Shown: positions 42,567-52,505 of the stretch, one piece after another | How positions within the stretch are numbered: position 1 is the stretch's first letter | Layout: each line of letters begins with the position of its first letter | DNA from: JAZDCZ01 sp046757925 | GTDB lineage: Bacteria > Gemmatimonadota > Gemmatimonadetes > Gemmatimonadales > GWC2-71-9 | Assembly (NCBI GenBank): GCA_046757925.1 | Contig: JBHHZE010000012.1 | Location: 5,641-69,640 of the forward strand | DNA: 64,000 bases | Direction: 5' to 3' | Made by a program: the position numbers and the translations under genes | The notes under the pieces: model-generated | What the model was told of the DNA's origin: nothing | Seen by the model: only the letters and a program-made list of their open reading frames with translations | Databases searched by the model: none

Positions 42567-43637
42567 TCAAGTTCCGCGCTCGTCCTGGAGGTGTAGGAAT
42601 TCCAAAACCGCGGTCTCCTGGAGTCGCAGACGAGCTGACGGACGCGCCCGCCTGTGTTTGGTCGGTGGCGGTGCCGCATCAATCACGGATCCCTCCATGT
42701 ATGCCTCTATGATCCTTGGATGGATATAGTACTTTCTGCACACCGCGCGCGTGTTACCAAGTTGTTTGGCCACGAGATCGATTGCCTTGACTACGTTCGC
42801 CCGGGCTTCCCGTTCGGACGTGGCGGGACCCATCTCGCATAGAGTAGTTGCCGCGAGCATCGTGCCGGCCCACGTGCGGAAATCTTTGGCTGTGATGTCC
42901 TCACCCGAGATCTTCTGCAAGTAGTCATTCACGTCCGCCGAGTCCAGCACCTGCCGTTGCCCGTCGTCGTCGATGTACTTGAATAGCTCCTGCCCAGGCA
43001 GTGTTTGACAGTGCTGCACGATAGATGCAATCCGGCGATCGGTGATCGCAATCGACCGGGTGACACCACTCTTCCCACGGAACTCGAACCGCAGTGTTGA
43101 GCCATCGACCTGCACATGTCGGCGTCGTAGAGTCGTGAGTCCATAGGACTTGTTTTCTTTGGCATACTCGTCGTTACCCACCCGGATCAAGGTTCGTTCG
43201 AGTAGGCGTACTACGGTGGCTAGTACCTTCTCACGCGGTAGCCCGGGTTTCGACAGATCACGTTCGACGCGTTGACGGATTGGGGGTAAGAGCGTGCTGA
43301 ATGCGAGCATGCGATCGAATTTGGTCTCGTCTCTCACTTCGCGGTATCGAGGATGGTAGCGATATTGCTTGCGGCCCTTGGCGTCTCTAGCCGTTACTTG
43401 AATGTGCCCGGTGGGAAGCGGGCAGATCCACACATCGGTCCAGGCCGGTGGAATCACCAGAGCCCTGATTCTCTTGAGTTCCGCCCGGTCTCGAATCAGG
43501 CTGCCGTCTGGGTTATAGTATGCGAAGCCACGGCCGGATCGCTTCCGGCGGATACCGGGATCGGCGTCGGTCACATACAGTAATCCCGCGGCCTCAGCGG
43601 ACTGTGCGTGCTCGTCGGGGTGGTCTCTTGATCCCAC
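42567..43637 (-). CDS. Type IB DNA topoisomerase
   Basis: A 356-residue poxvirus-like bacterial TopIB. N-terminal beta domain with GLLYVTDADPGIRRKR...FAYYNPDG and IPPAWTDVWICP; catalytic core with Arg/Lys/Arg-His residues in FRGKSG and FRTWAGT; and the nucleophile Tyr in CRKYYIHP. GTG start 43637 sits seven bases after AAGGAGG. It relaxes supercoils by nicking one strand. 31 bases downstream of the SARP regulator gene. Confidence 0.92.
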   Translation of the reverse strand: MGSRDHPDEHAQSAEAAGLLYVTDADPGIRRKRSGRGFAYYNPDGSLIRDRAELKRIRALVIPPAWTDVWICPLPTGHIQVTARDAKGRKQYRYHPRYREVRDETKFDRMLAFSTLLPPIRQRVERDLSKPGLPREKVLATVVRLLERTLIRVGNDEYAKENKSYGLTTLRRRHVQVDGSTLRFEFRGKSGVTRSIAITDRRIASIVQHCQTLPGQELFKYIDDDGQRQVLDSADVNDYLQKISGEDITAKDFRTWAGTMLAATTLCEMGPATSEREARANVVKAIDLVAKQLGNTRAVCRKYYIHPRIIEAYMEGSVIDAAPPPTKHRRARPSARLRLQETAVLEFLHLQDERGT

Positions 43638-43668
43638 CAGCTGTCCTCCTTCTTGCGGCGCTGTTTGT

Positions 43669-45570
43669 CTAGCTGCACCTATCGGCGGCGACTCGTATCC
43701 GCTGCCGTTGTCCCTCCGTGAGCATATCTTGCTCCACAATTCGCCTGACTATAGTGGCAACAAAGGAGTATCCTCGTGCATCGGCCGACAACCAACGTTG
43801 CCATTCCAGCTCATCCAGCGCCTCATCGAGGGACCGTCCACCCAAGTCCGCGCAACGACCCAGGAGATCGACGGGCGCGGGTCTGCCGATCACGGCGGCG
43901 GCGGAGAGTAGGTTCTGTGCAGGCTTGCTCAGCCGGTGGAATCCTACTCGCACTGCCGCCACAATCGGGTCGGGCAGGTTGCACGGAAGCGTATCGGTAA
44001 GAGTTCTGAGTGGCTTGGGCCAGGCGCCGTTGGTTTGCTCGATATCCATGCCCAACGCGACGGCGTGCAGCAGTTCCACCACGAGCAGTGGGAACCCAGC
44101 CGAGTCGGCTGCCACTCTTCTGGTAAGCCTATCTAACTGATCTCCCGTATATGTCGGCAGGGCCCACTCCGTGAGCTCACGTATGTCACGTAGTTGCAGT
44201 TCGCGCAGGGCCACAGTGGCGCCGGCAAACTGCCTGCCAATCTGGGCGCGCAATTGATCCACTTCCTCGCGCATGGGGGTGGAGGTGGCCGTGACGCATA
44301 GGAACAGCGGCCGATCTGCGACGTCTCTGACAACGCTACCCAGCGTGAGGAGTGATTCACGATCGCAGTACTGGGCATCGTCCACGAGGAGAAATATCGG
44401 GCGCTCGGACGATATGGCCCGAACGACCTCCCCTAGGGCTGGAGTCAAGGATTCCTGGGTGGGTTCCGACTGCCCGAAACGATCGGCCCACTCCGGGATT
44501 CGCTGGGCAAACGCGGAGATGGCGCGTGGCGGCGCTGTGGTTAGACCTGGGGCCTCCAGCATGCCTCCGCGAGCCAGGCCCAGGACTCCTGAATCCGGGA
44601 CGGCCAGGTCGCCCTCCACCGCCCGGAAGACAACTGTTACGGCGCCGTCCAAAGCCGCGCGCGAAAGGAGTTCCTCGGCAAGCCGCGTCTTCCCGACTCC
44701 GGCGTCGCCGGTTATGCACGCTATCGATGCTTTCCCTTCCGCTGCGGTCCGCCACGCGGCGAGCAGTTGTGCGAGCTGGGTCGATCGGCCTACGAGCGGT
44801 GCCCGACGTGACTCGGCGCCCGAGACCGCGCTGGTCGGGACGTGTGCTGGAAGTTTCCACTCCTTCTGGCGTCTGATTCGGTCGGCGAGGTCGGCCGTTT
44901 CGATGTCAGGTGCGACACCCAATTCCCTCAGTCGCTCTGTGTGAATCTCGTAGTAGTCCAGCGCCCGGGTTCGGTTGCCCCCCAGGGCCAGGCTCTTTAG
45001 CAAGATCCGCATGGCGGCGGAGGAACCGGGGTCCATGACGTGGGCGCGCTGCGTGTTTGCCGTCGCAGATCGCGAGTCTCCGGCTGACAGGTACTCTTCC
45101 GCACATCGAACGAGCACGTCAACGCATCGACCGCGCCAGTATAGTCGCTCTGAGCTGAGCCAGTCTTCGAACTCAGACGCATCTTGTATCGAGAGCCCTT
45201 CGAGAAACTCTCCGCGAATCAAACTTGCGGCACCTCGGACATTTCCTTTGTCTTCCAATCGCTGGAAGTCATCAAGATCGAAGTGTACGGCGCGCTCGCT
45301 GAGCCGTAGGCGATCGTCGCTTACCGTCATTCCGTTGCCGCCCAGGACTTTGCGAAGGATCCGTATTGCCTCTCGCAGTGAATGGCGGGCTCTCTCTTCC
45401 GGCCTGTCGGGCCAGAGCAGGCCGATGAGATGTTGCCGGCTTCGCATCCGGTTTGGTGACCTGGCCAAATAGACAAGCAGAGCCAAGTTCTTGCGTTGTT
45501 TCAGTTCTGCAGGCGGATCGGTACCGTCTTGCGTGATCACGCACGGTCCGAGGGCCAGTACTTCTATCAT
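43669..45570 (-). CDS. SARP/BTAD-type regulator with AAA ATPase domain
   Basis: A 633-residue regulator. An OmpR-like winged helix (about 1-95, RQHLIGLLWPDRPEERARHSLREAIRILR) and a bacterial transcriptional activation domain (about 95-240) are followed by an ATPase module with Walker A GDAGVGKTRLAEE and Walker B FLLVDDAQYCD. It is shorter than the largest family members and ends soon after the ATPase part, without TPR repeats. Such proteins are abundant in Gemmatimonadota and Actinobacteria. The target is unknown. The 201-base gap upstream (45571-45771) shows no gene. Confidence 0.85.
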   Translation of the reverse strand: MIEVLALGPCVITQDGTDPPAELKQRKNLALLVYLARSPNRMRSRQHLIGLLWPDRPEERARHSLREAIRILRKVLGGNGMTVSDDRLRLSERAVHFDLDDFQRLEDKGNVRGAASLIRGEFLEGLSIQDASEFEDWLSSERLYWRGRCVDVLVRCAEEYLSAGDSRSATANTQRAHVMDPGSSAAMRILLKSLALGGNRTRALDYYEIHTERLRELGVAPDIETADLADRIRRQKEWKLPAHVPTSAVSGAESRRAPLVGRSTQLAQLLAAWRTAAEGKASIACITGDAGVGKTRLAEELLSRAALDGAVTVVFRAVEGDLAVPDSGVLGLARGGMLEAPGLTTAPPRAISAFAQRIPEWADRFGQSEPTQESLTPALGEVVRAISSERPIFLLVDDAQYCDRESLLTLGSVVRDVADRPLFLCVTATSTPMREEVDQLRAQIGRQFAGATVALRELQLRDIRELTEWALPTYTGDQLDRLTRRVAADSAGFPLLVVELLHAVALGMDIEQTNGAWPKPLRTLTDTLPCNLPDPIVAAVRVGFHRLSKPAQNLLSAAAVIGRPAPVDLLGRCADLGGRSLDEALDELEWQRWLSADARGYSFVATIVRRIVEQDMLTEGQRQRIRVAADRCS

Positions 45571-45771
45571 CGTTTGCAGCTGCGGCCGGCTATTGCGGTT
45601 GCGCGGGACTTGAGAGTCACAAAGCTTGTGTCCACGTCTCCAGGAGGGGTCGAGTTGACACCCAGGGCCTTTAGTGGTCTCTCGACGATCGCACTCATAT
45701 CCGATGGCTTAACTGTTTGCGGAGAATCTGGCAGTCACCGGCGCCCAGTCAAGGCCGAGTGGGTGCACGAG

Positions 45772-48069
45772 TTATCGGAAGCTGGTGTTCCTCAGTATGC
45801 GATCAGCTAGGTTGGTCGCTTCTGTGATCTCGCGTGCGGTGACGGAATCAGGCACGGAACTATCCGAGCGGTATTGGGGGCTGGCCAAGATCTCGGCAAA
45901 GGATGCATATAGGATTGCGTACAATGCGAGGATGCTCTCGGATGGTCGATCTATCCAACCGAATGGACGCTGGCGTGCCGCAGATTGACTGTGGTATACG
46001 TCGAACAGGAGTGCCCTCGACCGCTCGACGTCAACCCATCCCAACATGCCGGCTGCGGTGATGCCATGACCCGGCTCGATCGGTTCGGACATCAGCTTTC
46101 GCACCATACCCTGACTGAGCAGGTACTTTTTGAGACCCATCCGTTCTCCATAGTTCCCGGTGGTGCGCGAAAGATAGATCGGCCTCTTTCCGAGATTGTC
46201 GCGGATGAGCTGCAGCGTGATGATACCCGAGCGCTCCAGCACTTGCGGAGGTATGGTTGCGCGGAGAGTCCCGAACTGGAATGCAGTACTATCGTTGAGC
46301 TGGACGAACGGCGGGAGATTGTCCAAGTCCTCGTAGCTGGGCGATAGAATCGGCCCCGTGGGCTTGGGCCACGATCGCCCACGGTACACTTGCAGTGCGT
46401 TCAGGCTATCGAACGGGAAGATCTCGCGGCGCTTTATTTGCCGGTTATGCCATTTCGTATTCATCAGCGACAGATTCGCCAGGGTCACGTCACGGCGCAC
46501 CCCTTCAACTTCTTGTACGTACCATAGCGGGAAAGTATCGTTGTCGCCCGCAGTGATCAGGATCCCGTAGGGCTCTACCGATTGGAGCATGTCCCATGCG
46601 GAGTCCCGAGGCAAAGTCTCGCCCTTACGCGATGCAGAGAGGTGGTTGCCGTATAGGGGAATCAGGCACAAGATCAGCACGGGTGCTGCCGATACGATAC
46701 CCACTGGTCGATTGGCGGAGTCATTCCCGGAAATCTGGGCGATGAAGTTCGCGGTCGCGGCAAATCCGAATGCGACCCACACTCCCCAAAGCATGAAAGA
46801 CGCAATGTAGAAGTAATCCCGCTCTCTCACTTCGCGTACCAGGTTCTCGCCGGGACGGATGGAATAACCAAACTTGAAATCGAGGTAAAACACCAGCATT
46901 AATGTGACGGTCACCATGAGTGCCGTCATCATCGCCGCCGATCTGCGGTCACGCAACCAGTGCCACACCGCTCCCAACAAACCCAGCCCTCCGAACAATG
47001 CGGCCAACCCCTGCTGGATACCGGCAGACCAGTCGCGCCCGAACTGCCACGAGAAGTACTGTAGGTAATTGATGTACTGCCACACTATGTCGGCCTGGCG
47101 GGGTATGAGCGGGCCCTTTTGGTACTGCTGCCGGCTCAACACCGCCCTCAGCGTTTCCCATGTGGTGGGCTCGCCCTCGTTGATGGGGGGATACAGTCCG
47201 GCGCGGATTAGGAGAAAGAAGAAATTGAGAGACAAACCCATGGCGGCAACTACTACGGCCGCCGTCGCAAACCGTCCATCGCCCGTGTACACTGCGAACG
47301 CGAGTGGTAACCCGATGGCAAGGGCCACCAGTCCATAATAGGCACCATTTTCGGCGCCCTTGTCCAGCGCACTCGGTAGGAAAACGAACATCGCTGCGAT
47401 CACAGAAAAAACTAGTAGCTTGGCCCATTCTCCCGCGCCGGCCTTTTCTAAGCGCAGAGTCTCCAGTACGAGCACCATTATGGCTGGAGCTACGAGTAGC
47501 CCCATGGTGTGATTCGTCGAGGTGAGAGCCAGCAGGTAAAGGATGAGAATCAGCAGCTTGTCGCGGGAGTTCCCCGGGGCACGATCCATCCACCGTGTGC
47601 CCAGCCAGAGTACCAGCCCGATGGAAAGCAGGCTCAACGTATATACTTTCTCGTTCACTACCGATTGATTCCAAACGGTAAAAGCGGTGGCGCCCACTAG
47701 AACACCGGCAACGGCAATGGAGTATCTGGCGAGTTTGTCGGTTATCAGCGTGCGGAGGAATCTTTCCGTTACGAGAAACAGAAATCCTGAAGCAAGTGCG
47801 CTCGATACGGCTGAGAACAGATTCAATCTTCTGCCGTAGTTCTCGGCTAGCGGCAGCCATCCCCACAGGTTCGCGAGTAGTACGAACAGAGGGTTCCCGG
47901 GCGGATGAGGGATGCCGAGTGTCTTGGCAGCCGCCATGTACTCGGACGTGTCCCAGAACTGCGTCGTCGGAGCAAGAGTGGCTACATACAATCCGAGTAT
48001 CGCGGTCGAAACCACCGCCGCAAGGGCGTACGGCGACCGTTCGGAGGGTGGCAGAGTGTCTTGGGTCAT
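45772..48069 (-). CDS. DUF2723 multi-pass membrane protein
   Basis: A 765-residue protein with about a dozen membrane segments in the first 460 residues and a soluble C-terminal part. N-terminal DUF2723 signature: LAPTTQFWDTSEYMAAAKTLGIPHPPGNPLFV, resembling the acidic loop of GT-C glycosyltransferases. Members from Bacteroidota act as protein O-mannosyltransferase-like enzymes in some reports; here the function is inferred only. Starts seven bases after purH. Confidence 0.85.
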   Translation of the reverse strand: MTQDTLPPSERSPYALAAVVSTAILGLYVATLAPTTQFWDTSEYMAAAKTLGIPHPPGNPLFVLLANLWGWLPLAENYGRRLNLFSAVSSALASGFLFLVTERFLRTLITDKLARYSIAVAGVLVGATAFTVWNQSVVNEKVYTLSLLSIGLVLWLGTRWMDRAPGNSRDKLLILILYLLALTSTNHTMGLLVAPAIMVLVLETLRLEKAGAGEWAKLLVFSVIAAMFVFLPSALDKGAENGAYYGLVALAIGLPLAFAVYTGDGRFATAAVVVAAMGLSLNFFFLLIRAGLYPPINEGEPTTWETLRAVLSRQQYQKGPLIPRQADIVWQYINYLQYFSWQFGRDWSAGIQQGLAALFGGLGLLGAVWHWLRDRRSAAMMTALMVTVTLMLVFYLDFKFGYSIRPGENLVREVRERDYFYIASFMLWGVWVAFGFAATANFIAQISGNDSANRPVGIVSAAPVLILCLIPLYGNHLSASRKGETLPRDSAWDMLQSVEPYGILITAGDNDTFPLWYVQEVEGVRRDVTLANLSLMNTKWHNRQIKRREIFPFDSLNALQVYRGRSWPKPTGPILSPSYEDLDNLPPFVQLNDSTAFQFGTLRATIPPQVLERSGIITLQLIRDNLGKRPIYLSRTTGNYGERMGLKKYLLSQGMVRKLMSEPIEPGHGITAAGMLGWVDVERSRALLFDVYHSQSAARQRPFGWIDRPSESILALYAILYASFAEILASPQYRSDSSVPDSVTAREITEATNLADRILRNTSFR

Positions 48070-48076
48070 TTCAGAA

Positions 48077-49624
48077 TTAGTGGCGGAATTGTCTGCAACC
48101 GGTATGCAGCATTGTAAGGCCGTGTGTGTTGGCTGCCTCGATCACCTCGTCATCTCGGACCGATCCCCCGGGTTGTATGATAGCGGTGATTCCCGCGGCT
48201 GCGGCAGTTTCCACGCTGTCGGCGAACGGAAAAAAGGCGTCCGATGCCAGTACCGATCCCTTCGGATCGTGTCCCTCCCCCCTGGCCTTGTGTATCGCGA
48301 GGAAGGCAGCATCAACTCGGCTCATTTGACCAGCGCCGATGCCGATTGCTGCTTCGTGCCTCGCGAGCAAGATAGCGTTCGACTTAACCCAGGAAATAGC
48401 CGCCCACGCGAATCGCATGTCGCGGCGTTCTTCCGGAGTCGGCGAGCGCTGGGTCACGGTTTTCCAGCCCGATTCGTCGGCCGAGGCGATGAACCGGTCT
48501 TGGATCAGGAAACCACCGCGAACGCGCTTATAGTCGAGCGAAGGTCGACCGTCCGGTAGCGGCAACTCGATCACACGTAGGTTCTTCTTCCTTTTGTAAA
48601 CGCTCAGTGCATCATCGTGGAACCGTGGAGCGACCACGACCTCAACGAACGTGTCGGCCATAGCCTCGGCAGTTGCGAGGTCAACTATTGTGTTGAAGCC
48701 GACGACCGACCCAAATGCGGACTTGGGATCCGTGGCCAAAGCGCGCCGGTAAGCGTCCAGCGCATCGATGCCGAGTGCTATGCCGCACGGTGTCGTGTGC
48801 TTGATGATAGCGCAGGCTGGTCTATCCGGCCACGGTGCAACCGATTGACTTGCTGCCTCTATGTCCTGAAGGTTGTTGAACGAGAGCTCCTTGCCGTGAA
48901 GTTGCCGCAGAGCGTCGATGCCGCGTCCTTCGCGCGTCGAATACAACGCTGCGCGCTGCTGAGGATTCTCACCGTATCGCAGTTCTTGAACCCGCTCCAA
49001 CACCAAGGACACCGCCGAGGGGAAGTAGTCGGCGTCCTGGCTCATGAACCTCGCGATAGCCGCATCGTATCCGGCGGTATGACTGAAAACCTTGGCAGCC
49101 AGTTCTTGCCTGAACGGGTAATCGACCTGACCCTCCGAGAGCGCTGCGATTACCTGGTCGTAGTCCCGGGGATCCACCACAGCCAGTACGTCGGCATGGT
49201 TCTTCGCAGCCGATCGCAGGAGGGAAGGCCCTCCGATATCGATCTGCTCGATTGCGTCCTCGAACTTTACATTGGGGTTGGCGACCGTTTCGCGGAACGG
49301 ATAGAGATTCACGGCGACCAGATCGATCGGGGTGATCGCATGCTCTTCAAGAGCTGTCATGTGGGACTCGGCGTCCCTGCGCGCCAGGAGCGCCGCATGT
49401 ATCGATGGGTGCAAGGTCTTCACCCTGCCATCCAACATTTCCGGGAACCCCGTTATTTCTTCGACGGCCTTGGTCGCAACGCCGCCTTGATCGAGGGCAG
49501 CTGCAGTGCCGCCGGTGGAGACTATCTCCCATCCCAGGCCTTCCAGCCGGCGCGCGAACTCGACGACGCCTCTCTTATCGGAAACCGATATCAGTGCGCA
49601 GGGCAGATAGCCACCTCCTCCCAT
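48077..49624 (-). CDS. purH: Bifunctional AICAR transformylase/IMP cyclohydrolase
   Basis: A 515-residue enzyme for the last two steps of IMP synthesis. N-terminal MGS-like cyclohydrolase domain (ALISVSDKRG, STGGTAAAL, VKTLHPSIHAALLARR) and C-terminal transformylase domain (KHTTPCGIALG, FGSVVGFN, SDAFFPFADSVETAA). The ATG at 49624 is followed by GGAGGAGG, itself a strong ribosome site, and the conserved sequence begins only at codon 7. A rare CTG start at 49606 is therefore possible. Overlaps the end of purN by 34 bases. Confidence 0.95.
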   Translation of the reverse strand: MGGGGYLPCALISVSDKRGVVEFARRLEGLGWEIVSTGGTAAALDQGGVATKAVEEITGFPEMLDGRVKTLHPSIHAALLARRDAESHMTALEEHAITPIDLVAVNLYPFRETVANPNVKFEDAIEQIDIGGPSLLRSAAKNHADVLAVVDPRDYDQVIAALSEGQVDYPFRQELAAKVFSHTAGYDAAIARFMSQDADYFPSAVSLVLERVQELRYGENPQQRAALYSTREGRGIDALRQLHGKELSFNNLQDIEAASQSVAPWPDRPACAIIKHTTPCGIALGIDALDAYRRALATDPKSAFGSVVGFNTIVDLATAEAMADTFVEVVVAPRFHDDALSVYKRKKNLRVIELPLPDGRPSLDYKRVRGGFLIQDRFIASADESGWKTVTQRSPTPEERRDMRFAWAAISWVKSNAILLARHEAAIGIGAGQMSRVDAAFLAIHKARGEGHDPKGSVLASDAFFPFADSVETAAAAGITAIIQPGGSVRDDEVIEAANTHGLTMLHTGCRQFRH

Positions 49625-50214
49625 GAATCACTCGTTGGGAACATTCGTGTAACTCCACCAGCTCTTGCCGCGTTGATAACTACCTCTGGAAGGATCTGGT
49701 GCTCCACCGCAAGCACGCGACGTCCGAGAGTCTCCGGCGTGTCGTCCGATGAGACGGGGACCGGCCATTGGGCAACGATGGGGCCTCGGTCGTATTCCTC
49801 ACTCACTAGATGGACGGTCACTCCGGTTACGGTGGCTCCGGAGCGAATCACCGCGTCATGCACTTTGCTGCCGTACATTCCGGCTCCACCGAACGACGGG
49901 AGAAGTGCAGGATGAATGTTGATCATACGACCGGCGAATCTCACCACCACGTCTTGCGGTACGAGCTTCAAGTATCCGGCCAGCACCACGAGGTCAATAT
50001 CGCACTCCTCTAAAGTGGTCAGCAGGGACTGTCCGTCTGCGGGATCTGCCAATACATGGCTGGAGATACCGGCTTCGCGGGCCCGCTGCAAAGCGCCTGC
50101 GTCAGGTCGATTGCTGGCTACCAAGGCTATCTGAACCGGTGCCGGTGCACGGCATCGTTGGATCAGAGACTGGAGGTTTGTGCCGCTTCCGGAAGCGAGC
50201 ACGGCCACCCGCAT
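49591..50214 (-). CDS. purN: Phosphoribosylglycinamide formyltransferase
   Basis: A 207-residue GAR transformylase: N-terminal MRVAVLASGSGTNLQSLI, LAGYLKLV, the catalytic Asn-His segment MINIHPALLPSF and HLVSEEYDRGPIV (Asp). ATG 50214 follows AGGAGC; the longer frame upstream is not coding in type. Overlaps purH, so purine genes are translationally linked. Confidence 0.95.
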   Translation of the reverse strand: MRVAVLASGSGTNLQSLIQRCRAPAPVQIALVASNRPDAGALQRAREAGISSHVLADPADGQSLLTTLEECDIDLVVLAGYLKLVPQDVVVRFAGRMINIHPALLPSFGGAGMYGSKVHDAVIRSGATVTGVTVHLVSEEYDRGPIVAQWPVPVSSDDTPETLGRRVLAVEHQILPEVVINAARAGGVTRMFPTSDSWEEVAICPAH

Positions 50215-50257
50215 GATTGATGCTCCTGGCACCCCTATGAGCGACACTCGGAAAGAA

Positions 50258-51090
50258 TCACGGATTACACTCGGACTTTTCCTGAATGGGCAATGCGCCC
50301 GAGGTGGCGCGCAGGACATAGTTGCCGTGTTGATTGGGTTTACCGGTGGTCATAACCACCTTGAGAGGATGTTCCGAGCCCGTCACCACGAGTCGGGCGT
50401 TGCACTTTCCGGCGCCGTCATCGTTGGCGTCACGGGCGGTGGCGAATCCTTGGAACAGGGCCAGCCTGGCATCGAAATCATCCGAAAGCAGATCGATCGT
50501 TGCCGTCTCGCCCATGGGATATCGAGTGCCCACACCTGAAAAAAGCTCTTGCCGAGTTTGCTGTTGGGCGGCCCCAGTTTACCCGGAATCGAGTCTCCCA
50601 CGGATAGTGTGTCGTTGACCTCCAAGAAACCACGGCAGCGCTTCTTGCTCGGCGGGTCCGTATGACCAGTCGCCAAGGAGATATTGAACTGACCCGTCTG
50701 GTGTGGCGTGGTACTGGTGGCGTACACGATGTAGCGGCCCGTCGTGGGAAGTTCGTACTGCAAATGGGCATTGCACGCTCCGCCGCTGTTGTCGTCGTCC
50801 TCAATGATGGTATCGCTCGAATCGGCCAATAATAAGTTCACATTGAAGTCGATGGAGGACAAAGTGAGCGACAAAGAGTCACCCTCTTCGCCGGAGAACA
50901 CAAAAGCCTTGTAGTAGTATCCGTTCTGTAGTGAATCGTCGTTTACTGTCAGGAAACTCTGGAGAGTTTCGCCGTAGGACATTGTCACAAACCCGGCTTC
51001 GTCCGCGCCCTTGGGTGTCCCTTGTCCCAGGGCGGGAGTCGACAAAGCCAGCAAGGCTGCGCTCAGCGCTGTTGTAATCCGTAGAGACAC
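50258..51090 (-). pseudogene. Secreted pre-peptidase C-terminal-domain protein, frameshifted
   Basis: A signal peptide protein (GTG at 51090 after GGAGG; signal ends PALGQG) with two similar beta domains: the first (about 30-145) has YYKAFVFSGEEGDSLSLTLSS...ACNAHLQYELP; the second repeats the pattern as FFQVWALDIP then MGETATIDLLSDDFDARLALF...KCNARLV. The second repeat jumps frame at 50516-50518: one C seems missing in a run of three on the coding strand (ATCCCATGG, expected ATCCCCATGG). Total length 833 bases fits one lost base. Either a real recent mutation or a sequencing slip; no slippery site for programmed frameshifting is seen. Confidence 0.7.
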
Positions 51091-51149
51091 AGACGAGTCC
51101 TCCGTCACTTGGTGTGTGTTATTGGATTGAGGCCGACGGCGGAATTTCG

Positions 51150-52505
51150 CTACAAATCCCGCGAGACACAATGCCGGGCTGCTGCCACCGCTTCCGCCAC
51201 TGCGGGTATCTCCCTATCGGTGATTGTCCGGACGTCGAGGAGGACGCGTCCCTCGGAGGCACGTGCGATTACTGGTGGCGCGTTGTTCCGCAGAGCGGCC
51301 AGGAAGGCGTCGGTCGACGTGGCTGCGACTGCGACCAGCCTGGTGGCCAGCTCGGCCCCCGGGAAGGCCCCGCCCCCTACGGCCGAGCGGCCCGGTTCCG
51401 TTGTGGACTCGGGTATCAGTTCGGCCAGGCGCCGTGCCCGCGCCTGGAGGTCTCGCTGGTCGGCCGTGAGCATGGCAAGACAGGGAATCTGGCCTACCGC
51501 CACTTTGGGGTCTCGGTGGAGCAACAGGGTTGCTTCGAGCGCCGCTATCGTCAGCTTATCCGGACGCAGTGCTCGGGCGAGTGGGTTGGCGGCGGCCTTG
51601 GCGATCAGCGCTTTCGGGCCTACGACTATGCCCGCCTGCGGTCCACCGACCAACTTGTCACCCGAAAACACCACAACGGCTCCAGTTGCCACGCTGGCTG
51701 ATACCAGCGGTTCCCCTGAGAGACCGTACTCCGAGAGATCCAGCAGCAGTCCGCTGCCGGCATCGTGGATGACCGGTATGCCGTGCGGGTCACCCAACGC
51801 CACCAGGTCGCCGAGCGCCGTGTCCTCGACGAAACCAAGCTGCTGAAAATTGGATTGGTGAACCTTGAGCAAGACACGGGTGTTGGGGTTGAGCGCTAGC
51901 CGGTAATCGGAGAGCCGGGTCCGATTCGTGGTTCCCACCTCGACTAACGTGGTACCGCTTTCTGTCAGGATGTCGGGTATCCGGAACGAGCCGCCGATTT
52001 CCACGAGTTCGCCACGGGATACGACTGTCTCACCGTCTTGGGCCAGGGTATTCAGCAGCATGAACATGGCGGACGCGGCGTTGTTGAGCACGATGGCGTC
52101 CTCGGCCCCGGTGACCTCGGTTAGTAACCGTTTGAGATGGGTCTGCCGAGATCCTCTGTGGCCGGTCCTTGTGTCCAACTCTAACGTGCTGTAGCCGAAT
52201 CCGTCCAGGATCGCTTTCCGCGCGGCTTCGGCCATTGGCGCACGCCCGAGATTCGTATGGAGGACCACGCCCGTGGCATTGATGACGCGCGTGAGCGAGA
52301 GACGGGTACGCACATTTATCTCACGCTGTACCTCCGCCAGCCATCCGGCGGTGGGAGGGTCTCCGGCGCGCGTGCGGGCAGCGTCAAGTGCTGCTCGGAT
52401 GGAGTCGACCACTACAGCGCGCGGCGCCGTGTCCAGCAGACCGGCAGCCTCTGCTTCCAACAGCAGTTCGTTCACGGATGGTAGATTCCGGAGCTTGTCG
52501 CTCAT
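51150..52505 (-). CDS. selA: L-seryl-tRNA(Sec) selenium transferase (selenocysteine synthase)
   Basis: A 451-residue PLP enzyme that turns Ser-tRNA(Sec) into Sec-tRNA(Sec), using selenophosphate. N-terminal RNLPSVNELL, GVVLHTNLGRAP, LELDTRTGHRGSR, and the PLP lysine Lys284 in VVFSGDKLVGGPQAG. All typical SelA blocks are present and the length is normal. Its ATG overlaps the upstream gene's stop (ATGA). selB, selC and selD are not in the window. Its presence shows the organism probably makes selenoproteins and supports recoding of the merP TGA. Confidence 0.96.
   Translation of the reverse strand: MSDKLRNLPSVNELLLEAEAAGLLDTAPRAVVVDSIRAALDAARTRAGDPPTAGWLAEVQREINVRTRLSLTRVINATGVVLHTNLGRAPMAEAARKAILDGFGYSTLELDTRTGHRGSRQTHLKRLLTEVTGAEDAIVLNNAASAMFMLLNTLAQDGETVVSRGELVEIGGSFRIPDILTESGTTLVEVGTTNRTRLSDYRLALNPNTRVLLKVHQSNFQQLGFVEDTALGDLVALGDPHGIPVIHDAGSGLLLDLSEYGLSGEPLVSASVATGAVVVFSGDKLVGGPQAGIVVGPKALIAKAAANPLARALRPDKLTIAALEATLLLHRDPKVAVGQIPCLAMLTADQRDLQARARRLAELIPESTTEPGRSAVGGGAFPGAELATRLVAVAATSTDAFLAALRNNAPPVIARASEGRVLLDVRTITDREIPAVAEAVAAARHCVSRDL

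Noticed and set aside
50510..50545. Programmed ribosomal frameshift in the pre-peptidase-domain gene
   Set aside because: No slippery heptamer at the shift point; the T6 run nearby leads to the wrong frame. A lost base is simpler.
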